A stretch of 64,000 nt of DNA from Adineta steineri. Taxonomy: Eukaryota; Rotifera; Eurotatoria; Adinetida; Adinetidae. The number at the start of each line of letters is the position of its first letter. Position 1 is the stretch's first letter. Shown here piece after piece: positions 51,101-63,100 of the stretch. Position numbers and translations under genes: made by a program. The notes under the pieces are model-generated. The model worked only from the letters and a program-made list of their open reading frames with translations, searched no databases and was not told the DNA's origin. Location: assembly GCA_905250115.1 (NCBI GenBank), contig CAJNOI010000057.1, positions 456,283 to 520,282 of the forward strand. Direction: 5' to 3'.

Positions 51101-54100
51101 AATAGAATAATTTATTAAAATTCATTAAAAAGAAAGTTGAGTGATATGGAAATTTTCATAGGTAATATTAAATAGGTTCAAAGAAATTTCTTGAGAGCTT
51201 TTCATTTTCATATAGTTTTTTAAATAGAATATAGAATAACGAGTTATATTCATTTTGTATATATATATATATATATACATACAATTGAATGCAGAAATAT
51301 TTGAACCTAGATAAAAAAATCCTTTTAAGAAACCTATCAATAGACAAATCAACTCGTCAAATAGCATTTTGGCATTGTGTTAGATTAAGAATATCTAAAT
51401 ATAGATTTGATGTGAATTCAATCTAAATTATAAGATTTCTTCATAAATAATTATGTTAGTATAAGTACTACTAAATCAAATAAAAACAAATATAAACTAT
51501 TTTTCGTTTAGTCATAACATAGAAATCTAAAGAAGATTAATCAGTGTAAAAAATAGATTGTTGATACAATAGAAATTAATATCAATTATATGATATTATT
51601 ATTTTAAATTCAAAAAAGAAAAAAGAAAAAGAAAAAGATATTTTTAGTCTTCAAAGAAATAAATATAACACTTCCAGCAATTAAAAAAACTATATAGTTA
51701 CTATTCATGTTTATAAGCTTCAGTTTTCATTGATGCTATGCCTTAATTTGATGTGACACTCATCTTTCTTAGGCAAATAATGAGGATTATTATTATAAGA
51801 TATGACACCTAGTTAAAATATGAAATACAATAAAAAAAGAATAATTCGAGAAAATTAAAATCTATTATAAACTTGCAGTCGTAGTATCATAAAATGAATA
51901 GATAGAATATAAAATTAATTTTATGACTTTGAAAATTGAATATTTAACATAAAGTTCAATTTCGATGTTCTGAATGTACTGAGATTAGAATTTACATATA
52001 AGAGAAATTCAATGACATAAATTTGTTTGATATTATCCATCTTTAGAGCATATAAATAATATTTAGAATTTTTTTCTCTTAGAAACTAAAATAATGTTAT
52101 GTATCGGTATGAATAATAAACGTTGTTAGGTTGTTAAATATAATAAAATTTTATACAAATAAGTTAGAACTGAAAAGAAATGGCTAATGGGCATTTGTTG
52201 ATTGCTTTTACGGACCTTCAAGCAGTATCCATAACATGTACTCTTGTCCTTTTGTGTAGATAGCTTTTTTATTAGGAACATATGAATAGTACTTAGTTCT
52301 TTTTCTTCTCCACTTGATCGGATACAATACATACATATATGTATATATATCTATATGTATGCATTTATTCTTGTCGTTCAATGTAAATTGATATTTATCT
52401 TGATTTTAATAATTATATCGATTGATGATAAGTGAAGACAATGTAAAATATTGTCTTTTGATTATCATCAATCATTCGACATACGTTTATCTGTCAAATC
52501 TATTCGTTTACTTGATCGATTTAATTGAAATCTGTATTTATAAGATTAGAAAAAGAAGAATGAAAAAAAAACCTTTAAATCCGATCTAGTTTTTTTAATT
52601 AATAAAATAAAAAGAAAAAAAATAATTTGTTTAGAAATAAATATTTTATATAAGAAAATCAAAGTCGTCTCTTTGTATTCCCTCTAGCATTATAATTTTG
52701 TTTTTTTTTCATTTGGGAATTAATTCAAAGAAAAGAAAGTTTAGCCTTGCAGACATGGAAAATATTCTTTCATATAATCTTCTTTTTCTGCTTAGATTAA
52801 GTCTTATAGAATTGACAAGATTCAATTTGATTACTTTTCAAATTTTTATTTTTTGACCAACAAAACACATATCATGTAACAGTGTTCAAAATTCTTGAGT
52901 AACAAAGATTTTTTGTGGTTTAATCAATTAGAGAATAACAAGCATAGTTTTTCCTTTTCCTTTTCTTCCTCCTCCTCCTCCCTCCCTCCCTCCCTTTACT
53001 TATGATAGAATGACGCAAGACAAGAAAAGTACAACTTTGCCCACTAATAATCGTCAATCGAACCTACTCTTTTCTTCTCACTAAGTATTGACCTTTATGT
53101 CAAGCAGAGGATAGTTAACAGGCAATAGCGAATTTAAGCCTATCTATCCATATATACTTATATATATATGCATACATATAAAGTTACGTTCATTATTATT
53201 GAAAAAAATATCTTATATAGAGGAAAATCTAGTTTATATAAAACTATAATTAATAATATATCTTTACTGGCATGGTCACAATTCTATTATCGAATAATAC
53301 ACCTGCTTCATTGAACTATCAGCATATATTTATGCTTATGATTATTGAAGCAGCAAAAAAATTTTAACGAAATCCATGAGACATATCTATATATAGAGAG
53401 AATAATTTTATTGATAGATATCTTATGAACATGATTAAGAGCAGAAAAAAAGGAAAAATCCCCAGTAGAGTACATATATATTCGTTGTCATCATTATCAT
53501 TGTTACCCCCCGATGTCATAGTCATCATTTAACGTTTTTTTCCAATTATAGCGAGTCGGCTCATGCAAAGCTTTGTCTTCTTCTTCTTTTTTTTTTTTTG
53601 AAATACATTTACAAAAGAACAGAATCAATATAGATGCTTCTCAGTCGACTTTATTACTGACGACAAATGAGCTTAGTGGTAGTAATAACAGCAACAAGTC
53701 TTGGAAAAACTTTCAATAGGACAAAAAGAAAAAAAAGATGTGTCAGCTATGCCTGGTTGCGTTACACATCAGATAACTGCGTTTTTCTAACGGAAGATGA
53801 CACATCCAAGGTTCATTTCCTTCTGTATTTCACTTGTTCGCTCTCTCATAAAACTGCATGAGAGAAGACAAAAGAGCAAGCAGCTGTCTACCACTTAAAA
53901 TTAACATACTACCTTTCACTTATATTCTTTTTCCGCATTGCAAACAACCGACAAGCATAAAAAAAAGAAGAATTATTTCAAACAAAAAAAAAAGAAGAAA
54001 TTAAAAGATGAGATAGCTAACTAATATTTTCTTATATTTTTTCAACTAAGAAGAATTGGTCAGCTAATTTAGAATGACAGTAGCAATTGATCTTCCTTTT

Positions 54101-57100
54101 TCGAACTATCCATTTCATTAGTAAACACAATAGTCAACCAGACGGACAACTGTCCATTTTATCTGTCCCATTGGATGTATTCATATCATTTGAAATGCCA
54201 CAATTAATAAAAACATCATTAATGTCTTGTCGTCTATCTATGTATAAGAATGTGTTGCTCTTTCATTCATTTAAGTGACAATCTTAACACGCTTGGATAT
54301 CTCATATTATGATCATCATTAGACTATGGAATATGTGGAAAAGAAATGAAAAAATAATATAGAGATATATATATATATGTAAAAGTAGAGAAATGAGCAA
54401 CTGATGATTAATAAATATTACTCGATTTTTTTTGTGTTAGCATGCTTTTTAAGCTTGAACTCAGTATCGGATGATCGGCGGAAAGGATAATTTCTCAAAT
54501 AACATAGCATTGAGATGTGTGTGTTCCTTGTTCTCGTCTGCAATATAGAAGGGCGGAGATCTTCTAATGAAGAAGTCGTCGTCTTTGTATGTCGTCAAAG
54601 AAAAAAAGATGATGAAATAAATAGAATAAACTGTTCCTGTGCTCTACGATGCTTATTGCAAAGTATAAAACGAAGAGAAAGAGAGAAGGAGACAATGAAA
54701 GGAGAGGAGAGGAGAGAAGAGAACGAGAGGGAGAGAGAGAGCAAAAAGGAGAAGGGAAAATAATTTCGGATAGATGGTGATGGTGGATGTAAAGAAAGAA
54801 AGAGAGAAGACGAGAAAAGGAGAAAGAAACAGTCGGTTGTCGTAGATCTACTCGATCTGTTTTGAACATCGTCAGCCAGCCAGTCAAGCAGTTCGTATGC
54901 GGATGTGGCCAATATTCGTCTTGCTATCAATTCTAGTTCCACTTGTCGCACCGATTAATGTAAACGCATATATGATTAATCAAACAACAGCAAATATATC
55001 ATGGATATATCCACTTGATACAAATAATCCTGATGATATCTCATTACTTGGTGGTATGATAAAAGGTTTTTATGTTATCGTTTTTGCACCTTTATCAATG
55101 CAACCACCTATTGTACATCGTAATTATGAAGGTACTATTGGTACACAATATTGGGATATTGTTGGTAATTTAACGCCTGGTACAACATATCATGCACAAG
55201 TGAAAGCATTTACAAAAAAAGGCGATGGAAAACCAAGTGTACCATTTATATTTACTGTACCAAAGGAAGATTTTCGTGAGTGAAATTAATAAAGAATATC
55301 TTAGTATTCTTTTTTTTTTATCTTAACCCACTATTATTTATAATTTGAATACACATATATATATATATATATTATGAAAGATTGCTTAGCGTGTATATAA
55401 ATGAAAAGTGATTGATCATAGTGATGATCTTTGGACACGCCCTTAACGCTCCAGAAAGGAGAAAATGAGAAGAAAAATTACGTTTTCTTATTCTTTGCGT
55501 TTTTTTTATATTCTAGTTCTTTTTCTTGTATATATATATATATATTGAAGAGCAATAATTGTTATGAAGAAAAAAAAAGATAGAAAGAATACTCCGTTAT
55601 CTTGCCGATGTATGCTCATCACTATTAGGAACAGTAACAGCAGCACTACTACTACTACTACTCTACCAAACAGACAGAAATCAATAATGAAAGTTCTTAT
55701 GCAATTCTCAGCTTTTTTCTCTCTCTCTCTCCCCTCTTCTTCACATACAAAGACGTAGAGTAGTAGTGGTGATAGTCAGTCTTACTCTACTGCATTTCTT
55801 GCTAGTAGGGGGTAGCGATGTGTCTATCAATAATTGTCTATTCTTGTATAGATTTCCATAGTGAATATATATATTTATCCAACAGGAAGATAAATAAGAG
55901 TTTATTCTATAAGTTCAGGTGGATACATTTCATTACAATAGCTAGAGAAAGGATCTTATTAAATAAGAGTCTGCGTGTCAGTTGTGTAATGCATTAAAGC
56001 GTATAATGAGGTTAGCTCAATTGATTGTTGTCCGGCTAGTGATGTTTTCAAACAAGATGTTGTATCTAATTTACTATTCTTAGCTGCTGGGAAAACTTGT
56101 TTTTTTTTCTTCTTACGTCACCATATGTCATAGGTCACGATTGTCTAAATAGAACTGGTCATAGTAATGCCCAATTTAGAATGTGTGTATATTCTTTGCC
56201 GGAAGTTGCCGTTCTCTATTTAGTGCGTGACAGGCACACAACTAATTCATATTTTACTTAAAGATACTTGATCGAGAATGAAGTGAAAGGAAGAAAATGT
56301 CTTTATTGATCAAATACTTTAAATAGATCTAAGTACAAGAAGATTTTTGCAATCGTTTTATTGATTGTTCTATATTCGAAATCAAAATTCAATATAAGAT
56401 AACAGAAGCAACAAAATGAAACGAGATTAATTTTATCTTTTAGTAGTGATAGTTAAATCATGTGTAAATTTAATAAGTGAATAAGCGAGAAATGAAAGCA
56501 AAATGAATCATTGAGAATGGAAAAAGTAGCCTTAAGCATTCGTTGACCGTCTGATGGACAATGATTGAATTTTGTTCTATCCAGTCTATAGATAAAATTT
56601 AATTAAATCAAAATCAAAATGTTCAAGATTATTTAGTCTATGTAAATATTCTATTAAAAACCAAGTTTTTTGTTTTCGGTAATTCCCATCGATGATATTA
56701 AGTTTTCAAATAAACCCGTTCATCCGTAAACATTTTTAATAGTAAAATAATTTTTCTAATGAACATAAACAATGTTTTCGACAAAAATAATTCACTTGTT
56801 GCTTCGAATTAAATATTTCCCGTTGAAGTAAAGATGAATCAAAAAGATTTTTCTCTACGAATGAATTCGAATTTTTATTAAGACATTTTGGGACCGTTGG
56901 TAATAGTTGTTGAATAGAATTCGAATTAATCGATTGTTTATATCCACAACATGGACATTTAACTTTCGATATAGAATTTATTTCAATTGATTTCGATTTA
57001 GGTTGAGTAAGATAGGCTTCATTATTTGTATTTATATCTTGAAGATATTGATTAATTGTTATTTGTGATTGTTTTTGAAATTTCCTTACTAGGAAAAAGA

Positions 57101-60100
57101 TTTCTTTTTTTTTGAAGAAGAAGAACGACATGATTTATTTTGTAATATAATTACATCTATTGTCAATTAATATTGATTTTTCATTTGATTGAGAATGTGT
57201 TGAAGATAGTCTTTTGATCGAGATTTCTTTATTCATCAATTTCTATTATATAAATGATGCTTTTATTATAAACGAAAGAAAGATAAACGTTGTATTTACT
57301 AGTTTTTTTGTTATTTTCGATCGTGAACAATCGGATGATGATGAGGAAGAAGAAAATGCATCGTTATTCTGTAGTTTAGGAAAAGAAATATAATCGACTA
57401 AATAATAAAATTTGACTTATAGAATTAAAATAAACATAAACATGCCTGATGAATAGAATATTTTTTAATATAATCTGATAATGATGAAGTGTTTTTAATT
57501 AATTGATTTTCATATTGTGAAAACTATAGAATTAAACTTTTAAATTTAGTTTTTATTTATATAATTAAGTAAGAAAAGACAACAATAGATAAGCTAGATT
57601 TTGATCATTGATTCATTCGTGCATACATCTGTGCCTGTCCTTGTTCGAATGATTGATTTTATAGTCTCGATCAATTCTTTTATAAAAAACGGAAACTAAT
57701 CATTAGTACTTTTGTTTAGAAACTAGATTTAGTTTATACAAAAACAAATTATTACTAAGCTAATTAGTGAACAAGATTCTATCATCGAACCGACAATCTA
57801 TCGCATCGAAAAAATTCAGTAGATGTCGCATCTTTACACGAGATAAATGTAACGGCAAACGAGATCTATGACATTCATCTCTTAGAAAAAAATCTCAGGT
57901 CAAAACTTCTATGTACCGAGTTGCCTGTTTTGAAAATCATGATGTTCATAATATTTTTTTTGCTCTAAAAAATTATTTCCGGAAATATGTATGGCATCAT
58001 TAACCATGTACTTCCTTTTGTCCTCGTAGGATTTTCTATCTTCGGTAACTGATAATAATCAACGAAGAGAATCCTAATGATGAATATAATTATTTTCGTC
58101 TTACAGAAATTCTAATAATGATTAACATCTTATTATTGATAAATAGTATCTTGTCTAATTATATAGTTTGTTCGTTGCATGACAGAGGTAAATTTCTGCT
58201 TAGAGAAGAATATATTAGTCGTTTGTTTAACTTACATGATCAATTAATGTAATTGGTTCGATAATATCAGTATTATTGAATGATTTTTGATTTAAAGAAG
58301 AAAAATCTTTATGAAAACATAAAGGAATATCGTATAAAGGAGAATGATTAGATTTCATATCATTTTTCCAGATATTTATTGATGAGAGAATTGCATTTGA
58401 ATTTATTTCATTTTTATATTGAATTTTTGAATAATTCAATGGTTCAATTTGATGAATACATTTTAAAGCAAATAGACAACATAAATGACAAGTTCTTTCT
58501 TGTTTATTCATCTTACATTGATCAATAACAGAAGATAAATCGATACCATATGTAGGATTATACTGATGTTTATTTTCGGACATGAGTATTCCATTGTTAA
58601 GATTAGATAGATCCATCAATGTCAAGATAAAAAAAAATTCTTAAAAAGAAAAAATATCTATATATATATTTATTTCCCGCAAATTAAATTTTTCGTTTTA
58701 TTTTAGGACAATTAACACCAAGTAATCTAACAGCATATATTGTCAATGCTCATACATTAAGTGTGACTTGGGATTTACCAGCCAATGTCAATGCTATAGA
58801 TAAAATTTATATAACTATTATTGAACTTGGTCAAAAAAATCGAACGATTCAAACGCAATCATTTGATAATACAATTAAAAAACTAGATATACAAATTGAT
58901 GCCAAGGATCCATTTAGTATGTGTTAATAAATAGTTTATTTTTTATTTATTTTATTATTAAGGTGTTCATCCAAATCGAACTTTACATTTTTCTGCACGA
59001 TGTTCTGATCGTAATGGACAAAATTCATCAACTATTGAATACCAGTTTCATGTTAATATGAATAGTAAGTTTAGATGTTTTTTTACTTAATATATTCAAT
59101 GTCTTGAACTTCTTAAGGATTCAAAAAAAAAAACGAGAAAAGAAAGAACAAAGGACATTTTCTCTTTCTCTTACACTGTGTGTGTGTGTGCGATGTTGAC
59201 AGAACGACATCCTGTCGTTAATACATGCGCATATACTCAGATGAGTGGCAGCCATTATTACATTTGATTTATGTTACACGGAAAGAAGGATGATCGATTG
59301 ACATATAAAAAGAGAGAGGGAGAGAGAAAAAAAATGTGTGAAAGAAATTTCAAGGTTTTACAATACAATAACCATGCTTGATTTTATTTTCTATGTCTTA
59401 TACATATATAAATGTTCAATTAAATGTTTAATTAGATAAGCAAATCAGGCCAACATCTATCTTGTCATAAATCAGATCATGTGCATGACTACAGCGTCAT
59501 ATTACATATAGACATAAATATGTATATATATATAAACATGCATGTGATGCGATTCGACTTCATCAACCTCTTATATATATTCGAGCATTTTTTATGTTGT
59601 TCCCATTCTTTTCCATCTCTTCCTTTCTTGCTTTCTTTTATGAAGCGAAAGCGCACTTCTTTTTTGTTTGTATATTCCAAGCAGACATCAAAAAAAAATG
59701 CTACGAGAACAGTGGTAGTTGATATCTTTCTTTCTTCTTTTTCTTCTTCTTCTTCTTTCCATTCTGTTCTTGCTATGGCATTAACTGCCCTGAAGAAAGA
59801 AATAAGAACAAAGCAAGCTAACGGAGAAACGCAGAACACGCGAGTAAAGGAAGAAGAAAGAGAGAACGCTCAACCAAAGAAAGTCTCGTTTCTTGACATT
59901 GCCCAGATGTAAAAATTTGATCGTTTTTCCTTCTCGTGTTCTCTCTCTCTCTCTCGACTTCTCTATTCCTACTGTGGTTATTATTAAAGCAAGAAAAAAG
60001 AAACGAAAAAAAAAGAAGAAGAAGAAGAAGAGAAGAAAGAACTCACCAATGAGTCTTTCATCATAGATTATTGTATTAAAACTAAAGAATAGAAACAACT

Positions 60101-63100
60101 TACGTCTATTATATAATGATAAAAACAACGATAATAATACAAAACCAAGCATTATGTTAATGCCTCATTTCATGTTTCAACATATTTTTAATTTCTTACT
60201 TCTTTTTTCCCTAAACTATCATCCAATTTTTACTACTACCGTACGTCCAAATATCTATTATGCTCAAGTACCTCGTTCATCATCTTGTAAGACAATGAAG
60301 AAAAAAACTCAAAAAAAAAAAGTTTTCTTATTATTTATTCGTATTTAAAATAGATCAATATTTATACTTATTAATACTTAATTTTCTTAAATACATTTTT
60401 AAATATTTAGATCCAGCACCACGTGATGTTCGTGTTGTACGTGTAAATGACTCAACTATTCAAGTATTTTGGTCACCAATATACCATCCATCTGTTGCAC
60501 GATATATTGTTCATTATAATGATAAAGCTGAAAGTAAACCTGAAAATACATGGCCACTATTTTCACCACCAAATCCTGCTGCAACATCTGCAATCATAAG
60601 TGGTTTAAAACCAGATGCGATGTATAATGTTCGTGTTAATGCAGAATTTTCGTCATTAAATAGTCATGATCCACTACAGACATCGGGGACAAGTCCTCGT
60701 GAAGGAGATTTATCTGAAATTCAAGTTGCTGATATATATCGTCGTAAGTTTCCATTTTTTTTGACTATTCAATGATAGACAACTTGCTTTTTTTCTGTCA
60801 TTGCATGACAGCAAATGTTTTTTTTTCTTCGATGTCATGTCTCTTCCATTTTCCTCAACTAATCAGAGTGAATTAATAGTACTAGTTCCTTTAGAACGAA
60901 TAGAGTATATTATTAGATGAATAGTTTAACAAAAAAAAAAACGCATCCATTTAGTTATGAATTTTTAAATCTAGAAGAATTCTGATATTAATCGATGTTG
61001 GATTGTATTCTAAACAGCAAGAGATAAATATATGCACATGTCTTTCGTGATAAATTCTTCATGCACATATACTTTTAATGATCTCCGTCTGGTGATCAAC
61101 GTGATGATGTGTCTATCATGTAATCATTGGTTCGTAAAACGATCTACTCAACTGACCAGCATCATCCTATAATAATCACTAGAAAAATGACTGATCAATC
61201 TTATGAAACAAAAAAATGTTCTCTCTTGTACTAATCATCAATTCTATTAGTTTGTCCGTTGAGATCAATAATCAATTGTGTAGATCATTATCTCATGAGG
61301 TTTATAACGGAGAATTTTTGATATAATTAATAGAGTAACAAAAAAATTGCCTTTTCTTTTCTATGTAAGTTATACTTTATAATTGAATCCTAGATCTATA
61401 TGATAACGATTTTTTTTTATTAAAAAAATCATTTTGATACTTAAGATAAGGATTAAGCATTACATTTTTTTAACAAAAATATTATAGATATAGATAAAAA
61501 ATAGAAACTTTTTCGATTAGAAGGCTTTCTATTTATTAATATATTGGAATATAAAGTTATTATTTTCTGATGACGTTTCTACAAGGTTCCATACGACAGA
61601 TCTATTCAAGATTACTCTATATGAAAAAAAAAGAAATTAGTCTTTCTTATAATAGCATCATTATTTGGGCATGCGTTGATAATTATAGGGTAGATAGTTA
61701 ATAAAATCTATAATTTAGAATTGATTTTAGTTTTATGAAAAAATATATTAAGAATTTTTTAGTCAGAATTAGTTAAAGAAAAAATGTCATATATATATGT
61801 ACTTGCCTTTCTAATTGAATATTAATTATCGGTATACATATTCCAATCTTTTTATTTTTATGTGAAAAGAGGTTATATGCATGAAAGACTATCACGAATC
61901 GTAAGTCTTAGTATGTTTTAATAAGTCATCGGACGTCAATGTAGCCTGAAAGGGTAATTATAATTAGTTGACTTATTGACATATACCCGGTTTATTTCTA
62001 CTTTAATATGAAAATTATGTTAAATTATTCTTTTATTTAAGGTTCAAAAGATATTATTCATTATGATGAACAATTAAGTCGACCATATAATCTAACTTAT
62101 GTTGATCTTACATCTAATAGTGTTAAACTATTATTTCTATTTAATGAAACAAATCTTGATCATCGTCGACAAATACAAAAACTTGAAGTGAGTCAATCGA
62201 AATGAATAATTGATATAAACATATATATTTCTTTTATTAAATAGGTACATTATGAAGGTATTCAAAATTATGTCGATGGTTTAGGTACAACACGTAGTAC
62301 ATCACATCATAATTTAGCTGGTCTTATATCAATACCTCCTACTCAAGGTTCACGTGAATGGCTTGTTACAGGTTTAGTTCCAAATACTCAATATACATTT
62401 AATTTAAGTGGAACAATATCATCACCAGATCATGCATCTATTAAAATTTATAGTCGACCAGCTACAATACGTTTTTCAACTGATTATGATGCACCACCTT
62501 ATGTTGATCGACCTGAACAAGATCGAAAAAATTTTCTCAAAACAAATAGTTTATCATCGAGTCCACAAGTTTATTTACGTCTTCATCGTGCATCAACAAA
62601 AAATGGACCAATTGATCGATATTATATTGTTGTTCATCGTATTGAACATATTTCTTATCAACAATATGTACCACAAGAGGGTCATCGAGAATGTTGTTAT
62701 ACTGCTGCTGTATTTAATGAATCACAATTACCAGATGTATTTGTATTAGGTGATGGTAAAGAAACACGTGATTGGGAACCATTTCCTGGTCGAGTTTATA
62801 ATAATTCTCCCATCTCACATCCATTAAAAGTTAAATTAGTTTCATGGGGTTTTAATCGTAAAAAAGAAAATTTAACAACATCAAGTTCAACAATACAAAT
62901 AAATTTATTACCCAAATTAGTTTCAACACAAAGTCCTGATACATTTTATAATTTATTATGGATATTTGGAATAATTGTTTTAATTTTTTTAATTCTTCTT
63001 CTTATTATTATATTTATATTAAAATATAGTCGAACAAAAAAGAAACCATTAACACCACCACCTGAATGTGTACCATTTGATTTAACACCCAAAGTTTTAA

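Noticed and set aside
54564..54951. Two long minus-strand frames over the GA tract
   Set aside because: Ser/Leu/Phe-rich products arise from translating the CT side of a simple repeat.
59775..59912. 45-codon Lys/Glu-rich frame [14 protein letters not shown]...
   Set aside because: Protein-like, but without splice partners; more likely an upstream frame in a possible leader of internal start 3.
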